Shown: positions 44,816-55,900, counted from the stretch's first letter. The stretch: 64,000 bases of DNA from Gracilariopsis chorda (GCA_003194525.1 NBIV01000286.1:51309-115308), one strand, 5' to 3'. Notes: a model not told the origin generated them from the letters alone. Numbers and translations: made by a program.

Positions 44816-46204
44816 TTTAGAGCTCGAATAGTGGCTGGAGGCCACCACCAGACATATGGTCAGGACTACTTAGAGACGTATGCACCAGTTGTTTCGTTCA
44901 ATTTGGATCGCATGTTCCTGTACCTGATGTTGTGCATGCAGATGTGTGTGGCACAGGTTGACATAAAGACAGCGTTCCTTCATAGTGATCTCAAAGAAGA
45001 TGTGTGGGTGATGTCACCGCGTGACATTCCTGGTCTCAAGTCACTATGCTGCAGCTACAAACTGCTAAAGGCGATACACAGGCTTAAGCAGGCTCATCTG
45101 GCATGGCATACGAAGTTCAGCACGGACATTACAGGCATAAGTTTTGAAGAATTACCCAGTGCACCATGTGTTTTCAGGCGCAAACTAGCCGGCAACAATT
45201 ACACATACGTCCTGGTATACGTAGATGACCTTCTAATATTTACGCCAACTGCTGAACAACGTTCCCACATAGTGGAGGAGCTCAAGTCACTGTATGACCT
45301 ACGTGTTGAGACTCGTGTCAGAATGTATCTTGGTGTTGAATTAAGCTGGAACATGGACTCCAGTGGCCATTTGTTAGGTGTGAAACTAGCACAGCCGTTG
45401 TATGTCAGTGGAATGTTACGTCGGTTTGGACTGGAATGTAGCAAGCCTGCACGAAGCCCAATGGTGGAATCCTTCTTTTCCTCGCTTGATGCGGAGGAGG
45501 ACAAGTCCCCATTTGAAGTCCAGTTATATCAGCAGATGATCGGGTGTCTGCTGTATCTGGCATTACGCACGCGTTTGGACATATTGGCACCTGTACTTAT
45601 TCTAGCACGCTTTCAGAAAGCACCAACTCGGTATTGTCATCGAGCGGTGAAGCGCGTGCTAAGGTATTTACGTGGCACTACTCACCATAGACTTGTTTAT
45701 CACCCTGGGAACCTGCTGCTGAATGGTTATGTGGACTCTGATTACGCAGGCGACACCACGGATCGCAAGTCTTTGTCTGGCTTTATGATCAAACTTGGGT
45801 CATGTGTTTGTTTCTACGGTGCCTGTAAGCAGGCGTCAGTGGCATTGTCTACAAGCGAGTCCGAGTATTGCGAATTGGTGACGGCAAGTCAAGAACTAAT
45901 GTGTATATCTCGAGCACTTGAGCAATCTGGGATACCGGTTAATGACAGTACTCCACTACGCTCAGATAATCAATGTGCGACTGAGTGGGCCATTGGTGAG
46001 CGTTGCCCCTCTGGACGTGCCAAACACATTGACGTGAAGATACACTTTATCCGGGTCTTGGTCAAAAGCAAGGTGATAAGCGTGGAATATGTGGCAAGTG
46101 AGGACAATGATTCTGACATACTCACTAAGCCACTTAGTCCTGCTATGACGCAATCGGTCATGGATAGAGTTGGTCTGACCCAGGAACTCGAGGAGGACTG
46201 TTGA
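44816..46204 (+). CDS. B9 reverse transcriptase-RNase H, long intact frame
   Basis: After the single TGA at 44813 the same frame stays open for about 460 codons to the TGA at 46202, six bases inside the 3' LTR. RT: YAPVVSF near 44878, VDIKTAFLHSDL near 44956, active site YVDD near 45216-45230. RNase H: DSDYAGDTTDRKS near 45735, SESEYCEL, LRSDNQCATEW, AKHIDVKIHFIR, DILTKPLSP. All key acidic residues look present. It could be made only as part of the upstream polyprotein, so the leaky or fatal nature of the TGA decides its fate. Confidence 0.85.
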   Translation, partial: FRARIVAGGHHQTYGQDYLETYAPVVSFNLDRMFLYLMLCMQMCVAQVDIKTAFLHSDLKEDVWVMSPRDIPGLKSLCCSYKLLKAIHRLKQAHLAWHTKFSTDITGISFEELPSAPCVFRRKLAGNNYTYVLVYVDDLLIFTPTAEQRSHIVEELKSLYDLRVETRVRMYLGVELSWNMDSSGHLLGVKLAQPLYVSGMLRRFGLECSKPARSPMVESFFSSLDAEEDKSPFEVQLYQQMIGCLLYLALRTRLDILAPVLILARFQKAPTRYCHRAVKRVLRYLRGTTHHRLVYHPGNLLLNGYVDSDYAGDTTDRKSLSGFMIKLGSCVCFYGACKQASVALSTSESEYCELVTASQELMCISRALEQSGIPVNDSTPLRSDNQCATEWAIGERCPSGRAKHIDVKIHFIRVLVKSKVISVEYVASEDNDSDILTKPLSPAMTQSVMDRVGLTQELEEDC

Positions 46205-46811
46205 TGTTAGCACATAGTGGAGTGCCTGGTAGTCCTGGGACATCATAGTGCAACACTGGGAAACAAAGTTTCATTTAACAGAGGGCTGTTTTTGGGACCT
46301 GCTCTACAAAAGGGCATATGCGTGTGTTCTCAAACCCAACGTGAAACGGGCATATGATTGTCTACTACAAATACTCATATGCAAGGTATTGGTTAAAAGT
46401 GATATGCATTCTATGGGTCCTGGGCACGGAACTGGCCACTTGGCATAAAGTGAATGGGCATGGTACTGAAGAATATGTGTGGCTACATGTGGTTTACAGG
46501 TATATGGAAGTGTATCATGTGTGCCGTTGTGCAAGCAAGCACGTGCCATGCACGCAACACAGCTAGGGTATGTACATGGATGCGGTGGCATCTGTATTTG
46601 TGCTTTGTCATTGTCATGATGATGCGAGGAAGTGTTTATACAGTGCTGCAACATGCTGGCACATTGTCGGCATGTCCGGCTCACTTATTGTGCGTTGTTG
46701 GCTGCTTGGTTCACTTGGTCTGCATTGTTGTAATGGCAACATTCACTCATTTTTTTGTTTCTTTTCTTGTTCTACAGATCCGCCGTAGCCCAACTATCGT
46801 TTACATTATCA
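46199..46811 (+). repeat. B-a LTR shared by B9 and B10, promoter deleted
   Basis: Starts TGTTGATGTTAGCACATAG after GAGGAGGAC, with the palindrome near 46313-46322. It ends GTTTACATTATCA. At 613 bp it lacks about 200 bp compared with 40746-41556, from after TGTTGTAATG to the T-rich tail; that segment holds the second CCAAT and TATATAAG. A primer-binding site follows, so it is also the 5' LTR of B10. Confidence 0.88.
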
Positions 46812-46825
46812 GGTTATGGGCCCAG
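46812..46825 (+). other. B10 primer-binding site
   Basis: GGTTATGGGCCCAG directly after the LTR; same half-tRNA-iMet match. Confidence 0.86.
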
Positions 46826-47598
46826 AGTGTCGATATTTTGCAGACGTGGCGCTCTTTTCAATTACTTTTCGTTGGATTCATCTTCTTGTGCAGATCATCT
46901 TTGCGAGTCTTGTGGAAGTATTTGGTGCTGTGGTGAAAGTAGGCAAAGCTTTCAGATACACGTTCTCTGGTAAGCCGACCTGCGCCTGTTCCGATCCCGG
47001 CTCCATTGCTTCAGCGCACAAGGAAGACCGCGCTATTTTCCTGCAAGTGTCTAGCAGGGGTTAACTGGTTAATGCTTATCGCGACAGCTACTAACCTCCC
47101 TGGGACGACACGTACGGATTGTAAAGCCCCTCGTTCTGAAGTGCGCAGAAGAGGATAGGTCAAGAAGAATTACGTACCTCACCTGGAGAGAGTTACCAGG
47201 GTCCAGGGGTTCAACCCTTAGGGTAGTGGATGTAGTTTCTCCCGTCAGTGCGCACGCCGTTACGAAGTTATTTTTATTTACGAGTTTGCTTCAGAGCTCG
47301 TGAGTATACTCCGGGCGTAGAGGACCCGACCTCTGCGTGTGATTCGCGTACCAGAGTTGTCTGGACGAGCGTTGAGACGTGGTGACAAGGTCTCCGCTGG
47401 CGCCCTCGCTGTTGAGTGTTAACATACTCCGCTCCAGTTCCCTCCTGATAGTGTGACATCAGCTGCAAGTCAATAGCTGTATCCCGATCAGGCATTCATA
47501 TTAGCTTCTGGTCAACTTTCTAAGCATCGAGTCCCTCACTCTGCTTCATTTTCATTTCATTTGGTTTAATTTTTGGTGGTTGATCTCCTTCCGGAACA
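46826..47598 (+). other. B10 untranslated leader
   Basis: Homologous to the B9 and B11 leaders. Hairpin AGGGGTTCAACCCTT at 47205-47219, then AGGGTAGTGGATGTAG. No gene seen. Confidence 0.7.
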
Positions 47599-47942
47599 AT
47601 GTCTGCTTCCGAAGTTGAGTCCGAAGCCACCTCTGGTGTGAAGATCCCACGCTTCCATGGTAAGCGAGGTGAAGATTACACCCTATGGCGACACCGTCTA
47701 CGTGCCGCGTGTCGAATTAAAGGTGTCTGGAATGTGGTTATGTCAAGTTCGGAGGAGTCATCTAGTGCCACAATGACACAAGCGACTGTTTCTAGTGCGA
47801 CCCAGACACCCTCCCGTTTACTTGCAAAGCGCGAAAAGGCATGTGCAATCATCATTTGTGCACTTGGTGATGCCCCACTGCGTGTAGTCATGGATGTGGA
47901 TGATAACCATGGTTGCATGCTTCAACTACTTGGTGCGAGATA
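47599..47942 (+). pseudogene. B10 gag N-terminal fragment
   Basis: ATG 47599 (MSASEVESEATSGVKIPRFH). Open for 114 codons with the conserved YTLWRHRLRAACRIKGVWNV block (given here only up to its first 20 residues), REKACAIIICALGDAPLR, and VMDVDD. It is then cut by the B-c LTR at 47943. It is closely related to the B8 gag at 39344. No protease or pol remains for this copy. Confidence 0.88.
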
Positions 47943-48226
47943 TGTTGAAGTCTAGAAGTGGTCGAGTGCCTGGCCAACCCCCACACAAGGTCTCAGCTTG
48001 GTCCAAAACCAAACCTTCAGGGGAGGATGGGCATTTTTGGAGCCCCTCGCTCCAAAAACGCATATGCGCCTCTGCTCAAACCCAACGTGAAACGGCAATG
48101 TGATTGGCTACTGCAAAATGCTATATGCATTGTATACCGTACAAGTGTTATGGAGTGTATGGTACTGGGTTGCGGATATGCACAAGTGAAGCAATGTGGT
48201 TGGTCCAAGTGTGCGTGCAGTAGACG

Positions 48227-48273
48227 TAGGTAGGTAGGTAGGTAGGTAGGTAGGTAGGTAGGTAGGTAGGTAG
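48227..48273 (+). repeat. (TAGG)n microsatellite
   Basis: Eleven and three-quarter perfect TAGG units (47 bp) at the left edge of the insert in the B-c LTR. Confidence 0.95.
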
Positions 48274-48441
48274 ATGGCAGGCTGGCTGGGCAGGCGGGGC
48301 GATTTTTCCGGGCCGGAAAAAACGCTCCACGTGTCCAGCTGTATTTTTTTCGGGGCGTTTTGCCAAGTGTCACGCTGTGATTGGGCGGTATATGCCAGCT
48401 GTCCACGGGTATCGACTTGTAGTGGGAAAGTGCGGGCGATA
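48274..48441. other. Unidentified insert within the B-c LTR
   Basis: Relative to the other B-c LTRs (GCGCAGTAGGCG continuing to TTTGTACTGCAATGC), the sequence from the TAGG run to GGGCGATAC is extra. It contains GGGCCGGAAAAAACG and CACGTGTCCAGCTG / CCAGCTGTCCACGGG, which share the word CCAGCTG. No open frame or clear terminal repeats are seen. Confidence 0.55.
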
Positions 48442-48885
48442 CGGTTGTGCTGCAATGCCGAAGATGCGAATGGGAGCTGTCTTGGGTGATTTGGGACAAC
48501 GTGCGTTTTGTGGGCTGCGCGGAGGGGTTGGAGTGCCAGGATGGAAATTGTTGATTTTTTAGAGCTGCTTCTAGAGCAAGGGACTGGCAATGGCTTTACT
48601 GCGTTGATTGATTTAGTTATTTGACATTGTGACCCTCTAGATTATGCGCGCTTTTCGTGTACACCTGCACACACGAATAACGTGTAGTGTAATGGTGCAA
48701 CCACCGCCGTCGCTTGCTGTGACGACGGTGAAGTGTGTGCGGTAGGGTATATGTAGATTGACTTTGCCTGCTGTCGAGTAAACTCGTCAACTAAGGCTGA
48801 CAACCTTCCTTGTTTTATTTTCTTGTTTCTTCTTCCTCCCGTTGTTTCTTCCCTTTTGTTTTCAAAACCCGCGTGCGTTGCAACA

Positions 48886-48899
48886 GGTTATGGGCCCAG
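48886..48899 (+). other. B11 primer-binding site
   Basis: GGTTATGGGCCCAG follows the B-c LTR with no gap, so both B LTR types use the same primer. Confidence 0.87.
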
Positions 48900-49670
48900 A
48901 GGGTCGACCTTTTGCAGACGCCGCGCTCTACTAATATCTCTTTGGATTCTACGAAGACTGGTTTTTCTTTCGCTCAGGTACGCGTAGCGTTGCCAGCGAG
49001 CGAATCTTGTGGAAGTCGAGTGGCAGTGGTGAAAGTAGGCAAACCGTTCAGGGACTCGTCTCCGGTAAGCCGACCTGCGCCTGTTCCGATCCCTGCTTCT
49101 TTGCTTCAGCGCACAAGGAAGACCGCGCTATTTTCCGGCAAGCGACTAGAAGGGGTTAACTGGTGAAAGCTTATCGCGTCAGCTACTAGCCTCCCTTGGA
49201 CGTCTCGTACGGATTGTAAAGCCCCTCGCTCTGAAGTGCGCAGAGCAGGATTGGTGGCAGAAACCGCATCTCACCTGGAGAGAGTTACCAGGGACCAGAG
49301 GATTCGGACCTCTAGGGTAGCGGGGATAGTATCTCCTGCCAGTGCGCCCGTCTTAAGAAGTTATATTTGTGTCCAGGCTCGTATCAGTACGTCCTGTGAG
49401 TATACTCCGGGCGTTCAGTACCCGAACTTTGCCTGTGATCGCGTACGAGACGCGTCTCGACAAGCCTAGTAGACTTGGTTACACGGTCTCCGCTGACGTT
49501 TCGCTGTTGAGTGTTTGAGATTCCTTTCCGCTCCAGTTTCTCTGGTTCTTTGTGTAACAGAAGCCTTGAAATCCCTCCTTCGGCTTCACTACTTTGTGTG
49601 GATATCACTACATTTGGCATCTACATAGTTGCTTTTGTTGCTTTTCTTTGGTTCTAGTCCCGTAGGAACC
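48900..49670 (+). other. B11 untranslated leader
   Basis: Carries the hairpin AGAGG-ATTCGGA-CCTCT at 49297-49313, then AGGGTAGCGGGGATAG. No conserved frame. Confidence 0.7.
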
Positions 49671-50921
49671 ATGTCGGACTCCGAAGTGGAAACGGAATCC
49701 ACCTCTGGAATGAAAATTCCTCGTTTCCATGGTAAGCGTGGTGACGATTATATGCTGTGGCGTCACCGTCTCCGTGCTGCATACCGTATTAATGGTGTCT
49801 GGAATGTCGCGAATTCCTCTGGGGTTCAATCTACCACAGATATTTCAACTCAAGACACAACTACCGCAGGTATTGGCACTGAAATAGCAACTCCCCGTAT
49901 CATTGCGAACCGAGAAAAGGCATGTGGTATCATCATATGTGCTCTTGGTGATGCTCCATTACGCGTAGTCATGGACGTGGATGATGATCCTGCACGTATG
50001 TTGCAACTCTTGGATGGACGTTATGCTTCCAATAGGACTGTATCTAGAATTGCAGTGCAGACACGATTGTTCCGAATGTCGTACAGCGGTGAGAACATGT
50101 CCAGCTATGTGGATCAATACACGGCATTGTTCGCTCAGTTAGACCGTATGGGCAAGGATGCTGCTATACCGGAGTCTCACAAGGCACCTATGGTACTTGC
50201 TTCCATTGATCCGAACAGTTCGTTGGAGTCCACAGCTGCTGCACTACGTACCAAGGACATATCGGAACTCACTTGGGACTATGTGGCAACCACTTTGATC
50301 GATGAGTACAATGCTGGTCTGGTCAGTTCTTCTAGTTCTGGACGTACGCGAAGTCGAAAGAAGATCAGAAGCAAAGGTTCTGGTGGTTCACGTGTGTTCC
50401 AAAACTCTAGTCACACTCACATCAGGGACGGAAGTGACTCTGATGATCGGCCAAGTACAGCTGGTAGAGCATACGTGGTGTCCAGTAACCGGACTTATCA
50501 CTGTGAATTCTGTGATCGTGATGGTCACACGAAGGACAGATGCCATGTGAATCCCGATAAACCAGATAATCACTTACCCAAAAGCATCCTGGACAAGCTT
50601 AACATCAAATCGAAGAGCAAATCTTGGGCGTCCAAGTCTTGCAATAAGCCGGGTGTTAGTTCATCAAAGATTGAAGTATGTGGTATGGCACTGGAAAAGT
50701 CTTCTATCGTACCTCCCGACAGTTGCAATGTGGACACCTATGCTGATAGTGGTGCTACATCACACTTTTTCCATTTGGCGTCTGCGTTTATTCCCGAATC
50801 TTTGCACAACGTAGAAACTCGAACCATCATGCTTTCCGACAACACTGAAGTATGTGCAACGCAGCGGGGTGACATAGTATTGCCATTTGAGTACGCAGAC
50901 CGACGATTGACTGATGTCCTG
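49671..50921 (+). CDS. B11 gag-protease, intact but cut by A3
   Basis: The ATG at 49671 matches the family start (MSDSEVETESTSGMKIPRFH); an in-frame ATG at 49629 lies in leader sequence and is unlikely. The frame is open for about 417 codons. Domains: gag core; REKACGIIICALGDAPLR near residue 82; WDYVATTLIDEYNAG; Ser/Arg-rich basic region; knuckle CEFCDRDGHTKDRC near 50504-50545; protease DTYADSGATSHFF near 50735-50775; start of the pre-integrase region to RLTDVL. The A3 LTR begins at 50922. This is the best preserved family B gag; its integrase part resumes at 57744. Confidence 0.88.
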
Positions 50922-51700
50922 TGTTGGCAGTAGTACCTGTGCTGTCACTGAAAACCAAATGTTCCGGGGAGCATGGGCTGTTTTAGAGGGTACCTCTGCA
51001 AAAGCGCATATGCGCGTGTGCGCGAACCCAACGTGAAACTGGCTTCTGATTGGCTACTGCAAATGTACATATGCAACGTGGTGCGTACAAGTGGTATGGC
51101 ATAACTGGATCGGTTGGACACACCCACGTGTCCAGCTACTACAGTGGTCACAGTGTACGTTGTGTGCAGGGGATACTGATGAAGTGGTTGACACCTGGTA
51201 CAAGTGGTACAGCAGTGGTTGGTACAATGGTAAGGTGCGCATGCACTGTCAACAAGTTTACACATGCACGGGTATATTGATGACGTGGGTGTTGTGTGCA
51301 TTGCCACATGATGACATGGCACTAACACCACAGGTTACGTGCCGACTTACCGTGACGTGTTGACTTACCGTGATGTGTTGGCATGTGCTGGCGTGTGTTG
51401 GAGTCGTGAATTTGTGCCTTGTCATGGTCATGTGTATGCACGTAACTATTACAGAACATTGGTGCGTTGGTGTGCGTTGGTGTAATGAGGTTGTGCTGAG
51501 CTGGCTATGTCATGTTAGATGATGATTGGTAGTATTGAGTGTCCCTGCTTAGTGGTTTAGGTTTTACTTGTAGTTGGTGTTCCCGCGCAATTCGAGTTTA
51601 GAGTGGTATATAAGATGTGCCTGAAGGACCTCCAAGTAAATCCAAGCTAGAGCTGGCGAACTTCCCTTCCATCCCCTCAACTTCCTTTCAACTTTCAACA
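50922..51700 (+). repeat. A3 5' LTR
   Basis: 779 bp, TGTTGGCAGTAGTACC...CAACTTTCAACA. Palindrome GCGCATATGCGC 51004-51015, TGATTGGCTACTGCAAAT, GATTGGTAGTATTGAGTG near 51524-51541, TATATAAG 51607-51614. Confidence 0.93.
51607..51614 (+). promoter_or_regulatory. TATA box of the A3 LTR promoter
   Basis: TATATAAG about 80 bases after a CCAAT-type element, identical in the 3' LTR (57653-57660). It likely drives the genomic RNA of A3. Confidence 0.68.
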
Positions 51701-51714
51701 GGTTATGGGCCCAG
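51701..51714 (+). other. A3 primer-binding site
   Basis: GGTTATGGGCCCAGC (15 bases with the next C) complements initiator tRNA-Met from the anticodon-loop side, abutting the LTR. Confidence 0.88.
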
Positions 51715-52919
51715 CCCCGCTGACCGCTGCCGCTATCCCTTTCCGTATCGTTCGTCTGTCGCCGCTCTCCCTCACCGCCGTTCATCCGTTTCGCTGTTGT
51801 TGCCTCTTTCGTCGTTGCGTCGGGTGTCTTGATCCCATTGTTGGTCGGTGTTGGTCATTCTCCTTGGGTTTGCGTTCCTCCCTGAGGGCGTTGTGGTGGT
51901 AGTGGTTCGACGTTTACTTCCTATCGTTGTTGAGTTGGGCCTCCGTTGTTGCCCGTGTTGTCGATCGCTATCTACTTTGTGTGTGACACTCCCTCTATCT
52001 TGTGTTTTAGGATCCCCGAGTCGTTTGTCGGGTCGTATCCGTGAGGTCGAGTCGGTCTAGTTTCGAAGTCTGGGCTCCGTGATCGTGTGCTCAGCAGTTG
52101 TTTGTTTTTCGTGTTTCTTAATCATCATCTGGTGTCCAGTGCGACGAGCGGTTGATCCGGGTTACTTTGGGTGATTCCAGGTATCCGGGGACGTGAGCCT
52201 GGCGGCTTGAACCAAAGCGGGTGTACTGTCGAGCGGCTTCCCACCGGTCCATTTGGACAGATAACGGTGACGGTCGTTAAGACCTGGTAAGTTCAGCGGG
52301 TGCATCTGTGGACGGGGTGCCGTGGCGTACTGCGCTGGTGCGGGTGATTGAATTATTTGTTTTGATCCTGACTGCGTGTCGGGATTCTTGGGCTGTTGCG
52401 AAGGTATTCCATAACGAGCTTTTGATCCGTGCATCTGACCCTTGGGCGTTTGTGCGGGGAGGCGACGTGGCGTAGGCTGACCTCCTTCTTAGGATCAGGC
52501 CGCGTGTGACCTTAAGTGGTTGCGCGTTAGCAGCGTACTTTGGTTGCCATAGTAGCTTCAGTTGCGAGGTCGCGCAAGTTCTTGCAAGAGGCCAGAGAGG
52601 GTTATACTTGGTGAAGGCATATCTTGGGTCATTAACCATCCTCTGGAAGCCTCGTAGAGAGCGACGCATCTTCTCCTTAGACGTAGGAGAGGGAAGACAG
52701 AAGAAGACGTCTTGTACCCGGAGCATCTCCGGGGGCCAGGGGTCCGACACCCTAGGGTAGCGGAGGTAGTTTCTCCCGTCAGTGCGCCCGAATTTGAAGT
52801 TTTGTTGTTGTTGTTGTCGTTGTTTTTGTTGTTATTGTTGTCGTTGTTGCCATTTTTGTACTTCTTAAGTGCCGTAGGTCTTTCATCGCACCTGTGCTGT
52901 TTGTTGACATCTACCAAGC
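51715..52919 (+). other. A3 untranslated leader
   Basis: About 1.2 kb. Features are the hairpin region AGGGGTCCGACACCCT (52738-52753) followed by AGGGTAGCGGAGGTAG, a GGAG-CAT-CTCC hairpin just before it (about 52720-52730), and an imperfect TTG/TCG triplet run at 52800-52852 just before gag. Short frames are shared only because the copies are near identical. Confidence 0.72.
52800..52852 (+). repeat. Imperfect (TTG)n run before gag
   Basis: GTTGTTGTTGTTGTCGTTGTTTTTG and similar triplets. The complement is present in A4 at about 62755-62806. A1 and A2 have only T-rich sequence here, so the run marks the A3/A4 subfamily. Confidence 0.85.
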
Positions 52920-55900
52920 ATGGATTCATTCGGTGGCATCAAGATTGAAAAGTTGGGCGAGGATAACTTCCATGTATGGAAGCAAAAGGTTGAGTTGCTG
53001 CTTGCACTCAAGGACCTCGGTGACCATCTTGAATCAACCAGGCCTACGGACGATGACGAGTTGTCAGCATGGAAGAAGAAAGACTCCAAGGCCAGGGCTG
53101 TTATTGGTCTCAGCATCAGTGATGAGCATTTGGACCATGTGAGGGATACCGAGAATGCTGCGGAAATGTGGAAAGCCATTTGCGATGTGTTCCAGCGTAA
53201 AACGCTGCTCAACCGAATCAATGCAAGACGTGCCTTCTACACAGCCAAGATGCGAGATGATGAGAAAATGTTACACTTCATCAATCGTGTTCGTCATCTT
53301 GCATCGGATCTGAAGAGCATGGACGCAGTGGTTGAGGAGGAAGACATCGCTATGGCAATCCTATGTGGGCTACCAGACCGCTTCGAACACCTCATTGTCG
53401 CTATTGACACCACGATTAGTGATCGTAAACTCGATTTAGAGTTTGTGAAGAGTCGTTTGCTGCAAGAGGAACAGCGAATGAACGATCGTGCCAAGGAGGA
53501 GTCCGGAAGTGACACGGCTTTGGTCGGTGCGCAGTCACGAAAGAAGTCCATGGTGTGCTACTACTGTGGTAAGAAGGGGCATATCCAGAGAAACTGTTTC
53601 AAGAGACAACGTGACGAAGCTAGCAAAGAGCAGAGTGCTGCCGCAAACCCAGCTGTGCAGACCAATCTCGGCAACGAGAAACGAGGATGTGACAGTGACT
53701 CTGACTTTGTTTGTCTCATTGCGACAGGTTCTGTGGAAGAAAGTATCAGTGACTGGATCATTGACTCTGGTGCCACCGCCCATATGACGTATGACGAGTC
53801 CATGTTTGACAGTTATAGCAAAAGAGAGTCTGCCGGTGTGAGTATCGGCAATGACTCGAAGCTGGAGTCTCTTGGTCATGGCAGTGTCCACCTCGATCTC
53901 GCTGTTGAAGGGCGTAAGAGCAAGTGCCGGTTGGGTGAAGTAGTGCACGTACCGAAGCTAAGGTATCATCTGCTGTCAGTATCTGCGATGTGTGACCTGG
54001 GTGCGCGAGTGGTGTTTGACAAAACCAAAGTATGTGTATACAAAGGCAACACCATGATCGCCCAGGGCCGTCGCATCAAAGGACTGTACTACCTATGTAC
54101 CGCGATTGAAGTACCAGAAGACATGGACAACGCACTTGTGACTAACCTGTCACTATGGCATGCTCGAATGGCTCATGTGAATGTGGATGGTATCAAACAT
54201 ATGGCTCGTAACGGTGTTGTGTCAGGGCTGACTGTGGACTTGAATCAATCGATGGATGTGTGTGACTCTTGTGTAGTGGGAAAATCTACACGTGCTCCAA
54301 CTCCCAAGCAAGGGGGGGAACGGGCTTTGCACCCATTGGACCTAGTGCATTCGGACATTTGTGGTCCAATCCAAGTAGGTTCCTTGGGAGGTTCACGCTA
54401 CTTCGTCACATTCATCGATGATCACTCCCGTTTTTGCTTCTTGTACATGCTCAAGACCAAGGATGAGGTGTTCCACGTGTTCGTGAAGTGGCTCAAGATG
54501 GTTCAAAATCAGAGTGACCGACATGTGAAAACCATCACCGCACGTGAGTCTGTGCTACATGCGTTACGCACAGACAATGCTGGTGAATATGTGTCAAAGA
54601 AGTTTTCACAAGAGCTTGAACGTCACGGTATTGAACATCAGCGAACGGTGCCTTACAATCCACATCAGAATGGTCTGGCCGAACGGTTCAACCGAACACT
54701 CATGGACTTGGTGAGATCGATGCTGCATCACAAGAAACTGCCAAAGAGCTTCTGGGCTGAAGCATTGAACGTTGCAGTGTATGTGCGCAATCGAGTCACC
54801 TGCAAGGCCCTTCCGAGTGACGTGACACCACTCGAGATGTGGAGTGGATATGAACCTGACTTGAGCAATCTGCGTGTGTTCGGTAGCCGGTGCTGGTACA
54901 AAGTGGTGGACCACAAGCTGAAGAAGCTGGAGCAACGTGCCGTGGAGGCGATCTTTATTGGGTACACATCTGGATCGAACGGTTATAAACTGTGGGATGC
55001 GCAAAAGAAGAAGGTGGTTGTGTCGAGAGATGTGAGGTTTGACGAATGTAGTGGTTCAGATCAAGGTACTGACCACGTTGATGATGACGACTATGCTGAG
55101 ATCGACATCTCGGACAAGCCGAAATCAAACATCACCTCCACCTCTACTAAACCCACCGATGCTGCCCAAGTTGAACCCGCTGCACCAGATACTCCACCAG
55201 AAGAAGCTTCAGGCAGTGGCCACGATGAGCCCACAGCTGAGACAGAAGTTGAGCCAGATGTACCAGATCCACCACCACTTCGGAGATCCACTCGTGAGCG
55301 TAGAGCGCCTACCTCGTGGTGGCGCGGCACTGCCCTACTCACTGCCAGTGATGACGTCCCATCCTCATACTCCGATGCGGTGTCACGTCCTGATTCAAAA
55401 GCGTGGACCAAGGCCATGAACAGTGAGTACGAGTCTCTGATGGAGCATGACACATGGGAGTTAGTGCCAAGGCCAGCTGACAGCAACGTGATATCATCCA
55501 AGTGGGTATTTGTGCAAAAATATGAGGCTGGCGACAACGATGAACCGACAGTGAGGTACAAGGCTCGTGTGGTGGCTCGAGGGTTTCTGCAGATCGAAGG
55601 TGTAGACTTCTCCGAGACGTATGCACCAGTGGTCAAATTCACATCCATTAGAATGATTCTGTCCATTGTAGCAGTGCAGGACTATCATCTGCACCAGATG
55701 GATGTGAAGACTGCATTCTTGAATGGCGACCTGGAAGAGACTGTGTACATGGAGCAGCCGGACGGATTCATCAAACCTGGGAACGAGGACTTGGTATGCC
55801 TTCTCAAGAAAGCCATCTATGGGCTACGACAGGCATCAAGGCAGTGGTTTGCAAAGATGTACTTGTTCCTCGTTGGTTGGATGGGTCTGAAGCCAAACGT

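Larger units (their letters stand above)
47943..48885 (+). repeat. B-c LTR, 5' LTR of B11, with insert
   Basis: Starts TGTTGAAGTCTAGAAGTGG and ends GCGTGCGTTGCAACA. The palindrome lies at 48059-48069 and GTGATTGGCTACTGCAAA after it. At 943 bp it is about 230 bp longer than 7231-7943, explained by the insert at 48227-48441. Confidence 0.88.

Noticed and set aside
48227-48273. (TAGG)n as an internal telomere repeat
   Set aside because: Telomere repeats have 5 or more bases such as TTAGG or TTTAGGG; this is a perfect 4-base unit within an LTR, so an ordinary microsatellite.
51050-51363. Repeated 60-100 codon frames in LTRs on both strands (also 57096-57409, 58197-58588, 31968-32189, 37957-38178)
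   Set aside because: They repeat because the LTR repeats, occur in several frames at once, show no domain, and lie in U3 sequence upstream of the promoter.
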